40,826 nt of DNA from Aliiruegeria lutimaris. GTDB taxonomy: Bacteria > Pseudomonadota > Alphaproteobacteria > Rhodobacterales > Rhodobacteraceae. Where the stretch lies: contig NZ_FNEK01000045.1 in the NCBI RefSeq assembly GCF_900099935.1, forward strand, positions 1 through 40,826, given 5' to 3'. Every line of letters starts with the position of its first letter. Positions within the stretch are counted from its first letter, which is position 1. Shown here in pieces: positions 32,078-40,654 of the stretch. The notes beneath the pieces were generated by a model. It made no database searches, had not been told where the DNA came from, and saw only the letters and a list, made by a program, of their open reading frames with translations. A program made the position numbers and the translations under genes.

Positions 32078-34596
32078 GTTTCGCCAACGCATTGCGCATC
32101 GCGCGCCGGGAGTTGCGCGGGGGGCTTCGCGGCTTCTGGGTGCTCCTTGCGTGTCTTGCGCTTGGCGTGGCCGCGATCGCCGCTGTCGGCTCGGTGCGGG
32201 CCGGGATCGAGGCTGGGCTGGCACGTGAAGGCTCGGTGCTGCTCGGCGGCGATGCCGAGATGACATTCACCTATCGCTACGCGCTGCCCGAGGAGCGCGC
32301 CTGGATGGAGGAGAATGCCGAGCGGGTCTCCGAGATCGTCGATTTCCGCTCCATGGCCGTGGTCGGCGAGGAGCGTGGGCTGACGCAGGTCAAGGGGATC
32401 GACGACGCCTATCCGCTCTATGGCAAGGTTGTGCTGGAACCGGACATGACGCTGCAGGCCGCGATGGACGGGCAGGACGGCTTGCCCGGCGCGGTCATGG
32501 AGCGCGTTCTGGCGGACCGTTTGGGCCTCTCGCCCGGCGCGCAATTCCGGCTGGGCACGCAGGATTTCGTGTTGTCGGCCGTGCTGGCGCAGGAGCCGGA
32601 CAATGCCGGGGACGGCTTCGGCCTCGGGCCGCGCACGCTTTTGCGCACCGAGGCGTTGGCCAATTCCTCCCTGCTGGAACCGGGGACGCTCTTCGAGACG
32701 CGCTACCGGCTGCAATTTCCGGAAGGCGCCGATCTGCACGTGCTGAAGGGCGCGGCGGAAGGGCAGTTCCGGGACGAGGGCCTGCGCTGGCGCGACAGCC
32801 GTAACGGCGCGCCGGGCGTGGCGCGCTTTGTCGAACGGCTGGGCGCGTTTCTCGTGCTGGTTGGGCTGGCGGGGCTGGCCGTGGGCGGGGTTGGCGTCTC
32901 GGCGGCGGTGCGGGCCTACCTGGAGGGCAAGCGCGAGGTGATCGCCACTCTCAAGACACTCGGGGCCGAGAGCCGGACGATTCTGGCCGCCTACCTGTTC
33001 CAGATCGGCGCGCTTGCCGTGCTCGGCATTGCCATCGGCCTGCTGCTGGGCGGGCTTCTGCCGCTGCTCTTTGCCCCGGTGATCGAGGCCCGCCTGCCGG
33101 TGCCGGCGGAATTCCGGCTCTATCCCGGGCCGCTGGCCGAGGCGGCGCTTTACGGCGCGCTGACGGCGTTGCTCTTCACGCTCTGGCCACTGGCGCGGAC
33201 CGAGGAGATCCGGGCGGCGACGCTCTTTCGCGATGTCGTCTCGTCCCGGTTCGGCCTGCCGGGACCGCGTTACGTTATCGTGACGCTGCTTCTGCTGGCC
33301 GCGCTTGTCGGTGCCTCGGCGTCGCTGTCCGGTGTGCCGGAGTTGGCGCTCTATGCCGCCGCCGGGGTCGCGGGCTCGCTGCTGCTGCTCGTTCTCGCTG
33401 CTCTCGGCATAAGGGCACTTGCCCGGCGCGCGGCCCGTATGCCGCTCCTGCGTGGCTGGACGCCGCTGCGGCTGGCACTTGGCGCGGTCGGTGGGCCGGG
33501 GACAGAGGCGACCTCGGTCGTGCTCTCGCTCGGGCTGGGTCTGACGGTTCTGGCCAGCGTCGGGCAGATCGACTCGAACCTGCGCAGCGCCATCGCGCGC
33601 GACCTGCCCGAGGTCGCGCCCTCCTATTTTGTCGTCGATATCCAACCGGGACAGCTCGACGGTTTCCTGGAACGGGTCGAGAACGATCCGGCCGTGAGCC
33701 GGGTCGATACCGCGCCGATGCTGCGCGGCATTGTCACCCGCATCAACGGCCTGCCGGCGCGTGAGGCGGTCGGCGAGCATTGGGTTATTCGCGGGGATCG
33801 GGGTGTGACCTATGCCGCGCAACCGGATGCACGCACCACGGTCATCGCCGGCGAATGGTGGCCGGAGGATTATTCCGGTCCGCCCCAGGTGAGCTTTGCC
33901 GCCGAGGAGGCCGAGGAGATGGGGCTGAAGCTCGGCGACGAGATGACGATCAACATCCTTGGCCGGGACATCACGGCGACGATCACCAGCTTCCGGGAGG
34001 TCGATTTCTCCACTGCCGGCATCGGTTTCGTCCTGACGATAAACCCGGCTGCGGTTGCCGGTGCCCCGCATAGCCATATCGCCACGATCTATGCCGCGCC
34101 GGAGGCGGAGGCGGCGATCCTGCGCGACCTCGCCAAGACCTATCCCAACATCACCGCGATCCGGGTGCGCGACGCCATCGACCGGGTCAGCGAGGTGCTG
34201 GCCGGGATCGCCGCGGCCATCACATATGGAGCGGCGGCGACGCTGGTGACGGGCGTCGTGGTGCTGATCGGCGCGGCTGCGGCGGGCGAACGGGCGCGGG
34301 TTTTCGAGGCGGCGGTGCTCAAGACGGTGGGCGCGACGCGCTGGCAGGTGCTGAGCTATTTCGCCATCCGTTCGGCGCTTCTGGGGGCTGCGGCGGGCAG
34401 CGTGGCAATCCTCTGCGGCGGGCTGTCAGGATGGGCGGTGATTACCTTCGTCATGGAGACGGATTTCGCCTTCGAGCCGATCTCGGCGCTGGCGATCGTT
34501 ACCGGGGGCGTGTTGGCGACCTTGCTGGCCGGGCTTGGCTTTGCATGGCGTCCACTGGCAACCCGTCCGGCACGAGTCCTGCGCGCGCGCGAATAG
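32074..34596 (+). CDS. FtsX-like ABC transporter permease, YbbP-like
   Basis: An 840-residue membrane protein starting at GTG 32074, in a GTGA overlap with the ATPase gene. It has an N-terminal membrane helix (LLACLALGVAAIAAVGSVRA), a periplasmic domain, a block of helices beginning around residue 260 (GAFLVLVGLAGLAVGGVGVS), another pair of helices in the middle, a second periplasmic domain, and a C-terminal FtsX domain (TLVTGVVVLIGAAAAGERAR, then the last helices). This is the duplicated-FtsX YbbP form. Together with the ATPase it forms one exporter, next to the TesA-like esterase. Confidence 0.9.
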   Translation: MSFANALRIARRELRGGLRGFWVLLACLALGVAAIAAVGSVRAGIEAGLAREGSVLLGGDAEMTFTYRYALPEERAWMEENAERVSEIVDFRSMAVVGEERGLTQVKGIDDAYPLYGKVVLEPDMTLQAAMDGQDGLPGAVMERVLADRLGLSPGAQFRLGTQDFVLSAVLAQEPDNAGDGFGLGPRTLLRTEALANSSLLEPGTLFETRYRLQFPEGADLHVLKGAAEGQFRDEGLRWRDSRNGAPGVARFVERLGAFLVLVGLAGLAVGGVGVSAAVRAYLEGKREVIATLKTLGAESRTILAAYLFQIGALAVLGIAIGLLLGGLLPLLFAPVIEARLPVPAEFRLYPGPLAEAALYGALTALLFTLWPLARTEEIRAATLFRDVVSSRFGLPGPRYVIVTLLLLAALVGASASLSGVPELALYAAAGVAGSLLLLVLAALGIRALARRAARMPLLRGWTPLRLALGAVGGPGTEATSVVLSLGLGLTVLASVGQIDSNLRSAIARDLPEVAPSYFVVDIQPGQLDGFLERVENDPAVSRVDTAPMLRGIVTRINGLPAREAVGEHWVIRGDRGVTYAAQPDARTTVIAGEWWPEDYSGPPQVSFAAEEAEEMGLKLGDEMTINILGRDITATITSFREVDFSTAGIGFVLTINPAAVAGAPHSHIATIYAAPEAEAAILRDLAKTYPNITAIRVRDAIDRVSEVLAGIAAAITYGAAATLVTGVVVLIGAAAAGERARVFEAAVLKTVGATRWQVLSYFAIRSALLGAAAGSVAILCGGLSGWAVITFVMETDFAFEPISALAIVTGGVLATLLAGLGFAWRPLATRPARVLRARE

Positions 34597-34614
34597 GCAC
34601 GGTTTACTGGCAAG

Positions 34615-35538
34615 TCAGCGCTGCATCACCTGATGCGCGGCCGAGAGCCCTTCGGCGAGATAGTCCACATATTTCTGCGGCCGCTGTACCGCCTTTCCAA
34701 ATCCGGGGAAGGGGGAAAGGGACGCTTCGGGGGCCGGGTCGAGATAGAAGTTGATCGCCTGCCGCCGGTGCTTGGGCGATTGGACGCGATGCGGCGTGGC
34801 GGCATATTTTCCGCCGGTCCAGCACTCCAGAGCGTCTCCCAGCAGGATGATGAAGCTGTCGCTATCCGGTTTGACATCGATCCAGTCGCCGTTGCGGAGC
34901 TTTGCCTGCAATCCCGGCTGGTCATCGGTCAGCAGAAGCGAAATCGAGCCGAAATCCGTGTGGGTCCCCGCGCCTGTTTCGGCGTCCGAACCCGTGCCGG
35001 GCGGATAGGTGATCAGGCGCAGCGTGGCCAGCGGATCGACAAAGAGCGGATCGAAACAATCCGGCGCTAAACTCAACTCGGCAGCGAAAGCGCGATGCAG
35101 CGCAAGCCCGAGTTCCAGAACAGCGTCGTAATAGGACAGCATCGTGTCCCGGAAGCCGGGTATGGCAGGCCAGGGGGTCTGGGTTCGAAAGCGTTGGCGG
35201 GTGGCCACGCGCGGATCCGTTCGGGGAAGTTCCAGCCCGATATTGAAGGCCTCGCGCCGTTCCAGCACGCTGGAGCCGTCGGCAAGGCGCTCCACGCCCA
35301 GCCTTGCCCAGCCGCGATTATGCGGGCCGGCCTGCATGGCGAGCGTGCGTTTCTCGGCTTCGGTCAGGTCGAATACGGAGGTGGAGCCGGTGAAGGCATC
35401 GCAAATGAGCTCTGGGTCTATACCATGGTGGGTCAGCCGGAAAAGGCCCGGTCCGCTTATGGCGGCCGAAAGGTCCGAAATGAAACCTTCCCTGTCCGTC
35501 GCTTCGGAAAAACGACGCCAGTCGAGCTTTGGGATCAT
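34615..35538 (-). CDS. 2-oxoglutarate/Fe(II)-dependent dioxygenase, isopenicillin-N-synthase family
   Basis: A 307-residue cytoplasmic oxygenase. The iron triad is H193, D195 (in GTHTDFGS) and H250 (ATPHRV), with R259 or R260 for the 2-oxoglutarate or substrate carboxylate. The N-terminal DIOX_N-like domain is present (FISDLSAAISGPGLFRLTHHG). ATG 35538 follows AGAAGGACG. It is convergent with the YbbP-like gene (18-base gap) and divergent from mnmH. Members act on varied small molecules; no substrate is evident here. A GTTACTGTAAC palindrome 19 bases upstream may be an operator. Confidence 0.87.
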   Translation of the reverse strand: MIPKLDWRRFSEATDREGFISDLSAAISGPGLFRLTHHGIDPELICDAFTGSTSVFDLTEAEKRTLAMQAGPHNRGWARLGVERLADGSSVLERREAFNIGLELPRTDPRVATRQRFRTQTPWPAIPGFRDTMLSYYDAVLELGLALHRAFAAELSLAPDCFDPLFVDPLATLRLITYPPGTGSDAETGAGTHTDFGSISLLLTDDQPGLQAKLRNGDWIDVKPDSDSFIILLGDALECWTGGKYAATPHRVQSPKHRRQAINFYLDPAPEASLSPFPGFGKAVQRPQKYVDYLAEGLSAAHQVMQR

Positions 35539-35556
35539 GAAATTCGTCCTTCTCCC

Positions 35557-35567
35557 GTTACTGTAAC
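35557..35567. promoter_or_regulatory. Palindrome GTTACTGTAAC in the dioxygenase/mnmH divergent gap
   Basis: A perfect 5+1+5 palindrome sits 19 bases upstream of the dioxygenase start, where a promoter would be expected. It could be an operator for a TetR-like repressor. No regulator gene is nearby, so the assignment is weak. Confidence 0.35.
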
Positions 35568-35685
35568 GCTCTACATTTATAGGCTGGAACTCAAGGGCCT
35601 ATCTGGCGTGGACCGGAGCATTTTCTCAGGAATACGTTTGCGCGTGGTGCTTTTACTCGCCCATTGCCTGCGATAAGAGGCGGTC

Positions 35686-36777
35686 ATGGCCTATGAACTT
35701 CCTGACCTTTCGGCGCCTTTGGAACTGCCCTTCGACGACGTGATCGACGTGCGTTCGCCGGATGAATTTGCCGAAGATCACCTGCCCGGTGCCATTTCCC
35801 TGCCGGTTCTCGATAACGAGGAACGGGCAATTGTCGGCACGATCTACAAGCAGGAAAGCCCGTTCAAGGCGCGCAAGGTCGGCGCGGCGCTGGTGGCGCA
35901 GAATGCGGCCCGGCATTTGCAGGGTCCGCTGGCCGACAAGGATGGGGCCTGGCAGCCGCTGGTCTATTGCTGGCGCGGCGGACAGCGGTCTAACTCGCTG
36001 GCTTCGATCTTCAAGCAGGTCGGTTGGCGGGCGGATGTGTTGACGGGGGGTTACCAGACCTATCGCCGGGCCGTGGTGGCGCAGCTTTACGATCACGAGC
36101 TTCCACATCGCTTCGTGCTGATCGACGGAGACACCGGTACTGCCAAGACCGAGATCCTGCATTTGGTCGCTGCGCGTGGCGGACAGGTTCTGGATCTTGA
36201 AGGGCTGGCGAACCATCGCGGCTCCGTGCTCGGGCCGCGCCCCGGCGGGCAGCCGAGCCAGAAGATGCTGGAGAGCCGTCTTGTGGCCGCGCTTGCCCGG
36301 CTGGACCCGGCAAGGCCGGTTCTGGTCGAGGCAGAGAGCAGCAAGGTGGGCGATCTGCTGGTGCCGCCGGCTGTCTGGCAGGCGATGCAGGCGGCGCCGC
36401 GTATCCGGATGCAGGCCAGTGTAGAAGACCGGGCGAAATACCTGGCCCGTGCCTATGCCGACATTTCGGCGGATCGGGACGAGTTGAAGGATATCCTGTC
36501 GCTGCTTGTCCGGCTGCAGGGCCACGAGCGGGTGAACAGCTGGAAGGAGATGGTCGATGAGGGCCAGTTCGAAGCGCTGGCGCTGGACCTCGTGACCCTT
36601 CACTACGACAGCCGCTACGCGAAATCGCGCAGCGTTGCGGGCGAGCCGGCGGTGCGTATGGACATTGCCCTGTCTACTGACGGGCTCGCCTCCGCCGCCG
36701 ACCGGGTGCTGGAAGCGGTCGAAAGACTGCGCGGCGCCGGTTCACAGAACGGTCAGGAAGGCCGGACCCTCAACTAG
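35686..36777 (+). CDS. mnmH: tRNA 2-selenouridine synthase MnmH (SelU)
   Basis: The enzyme replaces sulfur by selenium in the wobble 2-thiouridine of tRNAs for Lys, Glu and Gln, using selenophosphate. The 363-residue protein has an N-terminal rhodanese domain with the DVRSPDEFAEDHLPGAISLP segment and catalytic C95 in CWRGGQRS, and a C-terminal P-loop domain (GDTGTAKT, 148-155). ATG 35686 is preceded by AAGAGGCGGTC. It overlaps the convergent selD fusion by 36 bases. Selenophosphate from that neighbour is its substrate. Confidence 0.94.
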   Translation: MAYELPDLSAPLELPFDDVIDVRSPDEFAEDHLPGAISLPVLDNEERAIVGTIYKQESPFKARKVGAALVAQNAARHLQGPLADKDGAWQPLVYCWRGGQRSNSLASIFKQVGWRADVLTGGYQTYRRAVVAQLYDHELPHRFVLIDGDTGTAKTEILHLVAARGGQVLDLEGLANHRGSVLGPRPGGQPSQKMLESRLVAALARLDPARPVLVEAESSKVGDLLVPPAVWQAMQAAPRIRMQASVEDRAKYLARAYADISADRDELKDILSLLVRLQGHERVNSWKEMVDEGQFEALALDLVTLHYDSRYAKSRSVAGEPAVRMDIALSTDGLASAADRVLEAVERLRGAGSQNGQEGRTLN

Positions 36778-38919
36778 GCTGCCGATCTGGCGGGCATCGA
36801 AACCCGCGTCTAGAAGGGCGCGCAATATGCCTTGGGCCTCGCCTTGCCCCACCGCCGCCAACAGGCCGCCGGCCGTCTGCGGATCGAACAGCAACTCCGC
36901 GCGAGGGTCTTCGGGCAGCAGCATTCGTCCGGAAACATCCCGGTTCGCGGGGGCGAGCGTGGAACGGATTCCGTCCGCCGCCAATGCCACCGCGCCACGA
37001 TAGAAGCCGATATCCTCCAGCCGGATCTCGGCACCCAACTCCGAAGCATCACAGATGGCCAGAAGATGCCCGGCCAGACCGAAACCGGTGACGTCGGTCA
37101 TGGCATGGGCGCCGGCGAGGATGCGCGCGGCCGTGCCCTGTGGCCGTGCCATCGAGGCAAGCGCGTCCAGAACATCCGCCCCGTGCGCCCTGCCTTGCAT
37201 TTCGCCGGCAAGGATCGTGCCCGTCCCAAGCGGCTTGGTCAGGATCAGCGCGTCGCCGGGGCGGCCGCCGGCCAGCGTGACCGGCGGGGTGGGGCGCAGG
37301 CCGGTCAGGGTGAAGCCGATGCTGCACTCCGCGCCGGTGCTGGTATGACCACCAACGAGGTCCGCGCCTTCGGCCCGGAATACCTCCGTCGCCGCGCCCA
37401 GTATCTCGCCCAGCGTCTGCTGCTGGAGCGCGCCGCGCATCGGCGGCAGGGTGACATTGGCCAGCGCCACCTGCGGCGCGGCGCCCATCGCCCAGATATC
37501 GCCGAGCGCATGGACGGCCGCGATCCGGGCGAACAGGGCCGGATCCTCGGTGAAGGCGCGCAGATGATCCGTGGTCAGAACCTGGAACCCGTCGCCTGTG
37601 GACAGTATCGCGGCATCGTCCCCCGGCAGGCTGGCCACCTCCGGACGCATGGGCGCGGGCAGCTTTGCCAATGCCTGCTGCAACTCCGATCCCGCCACCT
37701 TCGCGCCGCAGCCGCCGCAGAGCGGTTGGTCGCCATGGAGTTCGTCCAGCCCCTTGGCCCGGCGCGGGGGCAGGGGCGGCGCGGGCATGCGCGGCAAATC
37801 CTGCATCTTGTGCATGAACCGCCGGTCGATCCAGTCCTTCCACCGCCAGAGCCACGGCCCGGACAGGGTCACGCCACTCCTGTCGGCCAGCGCCGCCTTG
37901 TCGCCGAGCGATACCAGCTTGAGGTAGTCCTTTTGCGGACGGAAGCGGCGCAGGCTCCCGCCCGCAAGGGTGGCGCGAAGGTTCTGGAACAGGATCGGCG
38001 CCGCGCGCACGGCATAGACGCCCGCCTTGGGGCGCGGCGCAAAGCTCAGATCGGCGCAGTCGCCGCTGGCGAATATCTCGGGCGCGCTCAGGCTCCGCAG
38101 GTGCCGGTCGACGCTGAGGTAGCCCGCCGCGTGCTGCAAGCCGGTCTCGGCGATCCAGTCATGTGGCCGCGCACCGGCACAGCCGAGCACGAAAGACGCC
38201 TCGATTTGGGCGCCCGAGACAAGCTCGACTCCCGTCGCCGTGACCTTCGCGACAGGCGCTTGCTCGTGGAGGATGATGTCGTCCTGCCGCAACCGCTCGA
38301 AGAGAGCGGACCGGCTGTCACCGGATATTCCGTCCAGCGCCCGAGCCGAATCCACGATCTCGATCCGTGCCGGTTGGCCGAGCGCGCCGCTGCGGTGACG
38401 CATCGCCAGCGCAAGCTCGACGCCCGCGATCCCGGCTCCAATGATGCAGATTTGGGGGGCAACCGCGCCTGCCCGCAACCGATCGCACCACGTATTCCAT
38501 GCGAGGGCGAATCCGTCGAGCGGCTTCGCCGGAACACCATGTTCCGCAAAGCCCGGGATCTGCGGAATGTCCGTCGTGATGCCGATATCGACCGCCAGGG
38601 CGTCGTAGCGAAGGCGGGTTCCGTTCGACAGTTTGACTTGCCGGTTCTCCGTGTCGATCCCCGTGGCCGTCGTGTCCACGAAGCGAGCGCCGGCGAAACG
38701 GGCCAGCCGTACAAGGTCGATCTGCAGCTCGCTCCGGTCATAATGCCCAGCAATATGGCCCGGCAACATGCCGGAATAGAAGGCAACAGGACCGGGGTTG
38801 ATCAGCGTGAGGCGCGCGCCCGGAAGCGGATCCATCCCCCACATCCGTAGCAGGAGGGCATGGCTGTGCCCGCCGCCAACGAGCACGAGGTCCCGGGTCA
38901 GGGGTAATGGCAGATGCAT
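36742..38919 (-). CDS. selD: Selenide, water dikinase SelD fused to an N-terminal NADH-dehydrogenase-like flavoprotein
   Basis: A 725-residue fusion. Residues about 8-375 form a pyridine nucleotide-disulfide oxidoreductase of the NDH-2 type with FAD motif VLVGGGHSH (12-20) and NAD(P) motif IIGAGIAGVE (159-168). Residues about 388-725 are SelD, which makes selenophosphate from selenide and ATP; its active segment is LCGGCGAK (C401, C404, K407), with cysteine rather than selenocysteine. Downstream blocks DVTGFGLAGHL and AELLFDPQTAGGLL are typical. ATG 38919 follows GGAGA. The flavoprotein half is thought to supply reduced selenium, an inference from fusion. It faces mnmH tail to tail with a 36-base overlap. 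Confidence 0.94.
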   Translation of the reverse strand: MHLPLPLTRDLVLVGGGHSHALLLRMWGMDPLPGARLTLINPGPVAFYSGMLPGHIAGHYDRSELQIDLVRLARFAGARFVDTTATGIDTENRQVKLSNGTRLRYDALAVDIGITTDIPQIPGFAEHGVPAKPLDGFALAWNTWCDRLRAGAVAPQICIIGAGIAGVELALAMRHRSGALGQPARIEIVDSARALDGISGDSRSALFERLRQDDIILHEQAPVAKVTATGVELVSGAQIEASFVLGCAGARPHDWIAETGLQHAAGYLSVDRHLRSLSAPEIFASGDCADLSFAPRPKAGVYAVRAAPILFQNLRATLAGGSLRRFRPQKDYLKLVSLGDKAALADRSGVTLSGPWLWRWKDWIDRRFMHKMQDLPRMPAPPLPPRRAKGLDELHGDQPLCGGCGAKVAGSELQQALAKLPAPMRPEVASLPGDDAAILSTGDGFQVLTTDHLRAFTEDPALFARIAAVHALGDIWAMGAAPQVALANVTLPPMRGALQQQTLGEILGAATEVFRAEGADLVGGHTSTGAECSIGFTLTGLRPTPPVTLAGGRPGDALILTKPLGTGTILAGEMQGRAHGADVLDALASMARPQGTAARILAGAHAMTDVTGFGLAGHLLAICDASELGAEIRLEDIGFYRGAVALAADGIRSTLAPANRDVSGRMLLPEDPRAELLFDPQTAGGLLAAVGQGEAQGILRALLDAGFDARQIGSLVEGPAFLTVL

Positions 38920-39069
38920 GCGTATCTCCGGTTGCGTCGACCGACTGAAACAGAGGCCCGGGACAAGGTAAAGGGCACGGAGTTTCCCGGTTGAAGGCGG
39001 CATAAGTTGGAGTGCCGAGCGGTGCTTTGCCATGCCATGTGGAATCTGCCAAAAACCGTATCTTAGCTC

Positions 39070-39098
39070 TTGACCCTCCCCGGCATCTCCTTTAGTTC
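39070..39098 (+). promoter_or_regulatory. Promoter of tRNA-Met
   Basis: TTGACC (39070-39075) and TAGTTC (39093-39098) are 17 bases apart, and the second ends 15 bases before the tRNA. The -35 box is near consensus; the -10 is weak. Confidence 0.55.
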
Positions 39099-39113
39099 CC
39101 GCCCACGCTTTGG

Positions 39114-39190
39114 GGCGGAGTAGCTCAGCTGGTTAGAGCAGCGGAATCATAATCCGCGTGTCGGGGGTTCAAGTCCCTCCTCCGCTACCA
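39114..39190 (+). tRNA. tRNA-Met (anticodon CAT)
   Basis: A 77-nt cloverleaf with encoded CCA. Acceptor 5' GGCGGAG pairs with CTCCGCT (first pair G-T). The D arm is GCTC-AGCTGGTTA-GAGC, the anticodon stem GCGGA/TCCGC encloses ATCATAA with anticodon CAT, and the T arm is GGGGG-TTCAAGT-CCCTC (imperfect at one end). The sequence looks like the elongator tRNA-Met of Rhodobacterales; tRNA-Ile2 also has CAT, but it is the less likely choice. It marks the boundary between conserved and accessory DNA. Confidence 0.93.
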
Positions 39191-39219
39191 ACAAAATCAA
39201 ATAGTTATGCCGAAGTTAC

Positions 39220-39248
39220 GCCGCAGTCTCTGCGGCCTTTTTCGTTTT
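39220..39248 (+). terminator. Terminator after tRNA-Met
   Basis: GCCGCAG-TCT-CTGCGGC is a perfect 7-bp stem followed by CTTTTTCGTTTT. It begins 29 bases after the tRNA. Just downstream, GGGGGACAT is repeated in tandem (near 39250-39270). Confidence 0.85.
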
Positions 39249-39339
39249 GGGGGACATATGGGGGACATTGGATTGTCGTGATCCCCGAGAAAGTGGTCTT
39301 CTTTGACGAACACACTCAATCGCAATGGGAGCAATATCG

Positions 39340-39471
39340 ATGGACGTGATTGATCGCCTAGACGAGTACCTAACATCCGAATCGGCTCCAGAAGAATCCA
39401 TGGCCATCTCTGATCTGGATGGCTTCCTGACCGGTCTAGGGCGCGGTGCCGCAAGCGGTGCGAAGCGATAG
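39340..39471 (+). pseudogene. Truncated UPF0149/YecA-like gene
   Basis: ATG 39340, eight bases after GGGAG, opens a 43-residue frame: MDVIDRLDEYLTSESAPEES followed by MAISDLDGFLTGL. This is the conserved N-terminus of UPF0149/YecA-family proteins (which go on for about 150-200 residues). After FLTGL the frame degenerates and stops at 39471. In another frame, 39459-39554 reads CEAIDAYHRKREALRFAKER and ends RHIRRFGSDE, so two gene pieces seem joined by deletion. The 5' end is intact, the rest is lost. Confidence 0.6.
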
Positions 39472-39813
39472 ATGCCTATCACAGGAAGCGCGAGGCTCTT
39501 CGGTTCGCAAAAGAAAGGGTCAGGCATATTCGCAGGTTCGGATCTGACGAGTAATCCCAAAAGAAAAGCCCAGCCGGAACGGGGCTAGCTATAGCTAAGG
39601 ATTGCAGAACTGCTATTCGGAATTCGAGTGGATTCTGTGCGGCTGACGGCCTAGCGCTTCCGCATGGCAAGGCTACCAGAGGGCCGCTGATTACATTTGT
39701 CGCTCTTCTGCCGACAACTGAGCAAGGGCTGCAGACACGCGGCGGTCAGACCACCAAGGCAAAGATGGAAGGCTTGATTGCCCTAACTTCGGGCTCTTTC
39801 GCAACCGCAGTCA
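39472..39813. other. Gene-poor debris with a gene 3' end and palindromes
   Basis: There is no convincing complete gene in this 342-base stretch. The plus frame ending at 39554 (tail FAKERVRHIRRFGSDE) looks like the C-terminus of an unidentified protein without a start. After it come an AGCCC...GGGCT hairpin (about 39568-39587) and a perfect palindrome TAGCTATAGCTA (39586-39597). The rest shows nothing I can name. Confidence 0.5.
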
Positions 39814-40305
39814 TCATCTGGAGCAAAAACTTGACCGGCAGGCGTTGTCTGGCAAACTCCCGATCACACGGCACGCCACTTGGGGAATGTCGGGTAGAGT
39901 AAGTAGCGCTGCTGTGGGGGGCTCAACTCTTTTATCGTCAAGCAGGTCGAGCGCATCTCCGGTGCTCACATCGACGCCGTTCGCCGCCGTTGCCGCCTTT
40001 TGCTGGCCGAGAAGCTTGGCGCCCTTGCGCATCTGCAATTCTGCGCGCTGTTCGCCCTCAACGATTGCATTGATCGCCGCGTTATCCGCCGCCTTTGCAC
40101 TGGCCTCCGCAGCCTTCGCAGCCGCGTTGCCTTGCTGGACCGCGCCAACCGCGCCCATGATACCTGCACCGGCCTGTGCCAACACACCGAGCTTTGCCAT
40201 TGCGCCCATTGCGCCCCAGGTTCCGGCAGCGGCCCCAGCCGCACCGGCCCCGCCGCCGAGCATTGTTCCGACAGCCGGAAGGGCTGCGAGTAGTGGTCCA
40301 CACAT
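39814..40305 (-). pseudogene. Phage virion/tail-type protein, 3' end probably scrambled
   Basis: ATG 40305 with AAGGA eight bases upstream opens a 163-residue frame. The Gly/Ala-rich N-terminus (MCGPLLAALPAVGTMLGGG), the helical middle (AAAKAAEASAKAADNAAINA) and the motif LLGQQKAATAANGVDVSTGD with ALDLL are like small tail or internal virion proteins of tailed phages. After LLDDK (near 39940) the sequence no longer resembles that group and ends in a Cys-rich tail, so the end is probably from another DNA piece. The frame is uninterrupted but the protein is unlikely to be native in full. Confidence 0.55.
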
Positions 40306-40307
40306 AT

Positions 40308-40514
40308 TTAGGATTCCTTTTCCTGAGTTCCTGGAGCCGGAATATTTCCGGACTCCACGCGAGCAACGAACTGCTCGACGGTTTCGCTCGGTTCTCGCTC
40401 GACCTTGCATCCATCGACCCAGGCGAGCTTGATATTCTCATTCTCTTGTGCGTCGCCGAAGCTACTGATGACGAAGACAATCAGTCTTTCCTTGCTCCCG
40501 CCTTCGAGCTGCTT
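40308..40514 (-). pseudogene. Phage gene fragment cut near an IS element
   Basis: An open frame of 68 residues without ATG, GTG or TTG in its first 50 codons. It reads KQLEGGSKERLIVFVISSFG then DAQENENIKLAWVDGCKVER and has natural-looking composition. Its stop codon lies three bases ahead of the phage-type gene start, as in a phage operon. The 5' end runs out close to the presumed left end of the insertion sequence, so the gene may have been split by it. Confidence 0.5.
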
Positions 40515-40541
40515 TCAGTCTCCACGTCTGGGTGCGAACCC

Positions 40542-40558
40542 TCCGACTTCCAGTCGGA
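40542..40558 (+). other. Subterminal hairpin of the IS left end
   Basis: TCCGACT-TCC-AGTCGGA is a perfect 7-bp stem with a 3-nt loop. IS200/IS605 transposases recognise such hairpins as single-stranded DNA near the element end. Assignment rests on position about 95 bases before tnpA. Confidence 0.6.
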
Positions 40559-40584
40559 TCGGCTTCAGCGCGAAGAATCAGCTT

Positions 40585-40654
40585 ATGCTCTTATCCTCCC
40601 GAAAATGAGCCGCCCGGTCAGGGCAAAGGCTCATTTTCGGGAGGATAAGAGCAT
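40585..40654 (+). promoter_or_regulatory. Perfect 27-bp stem-loop covering the tnpA ribosome site and start
   Basis: The arms 40585-40611 and 40628-40654 are perfectly complementary with a 16-nt loop. The right arm contains GGGAGG and the first two bases of the ATG at 40653. In mRNA the ribosome site would be buried. In IS200 a similar 5' hairpin represses transposase translation. Confidence 0.85.

Noticed and set aside
31798-34077. A 759-codon minus-strand frame across the YbbA/YbbP-like genes
   Set aside because: Antisense shadow; Arg/Gly/Gln-rich composition, no domain, and both sense genes are complete.
36832-38850. A 672-codon plus-strand frame across the selD fusion
   Set aside because: Antisense shadow of a well-supported gene.
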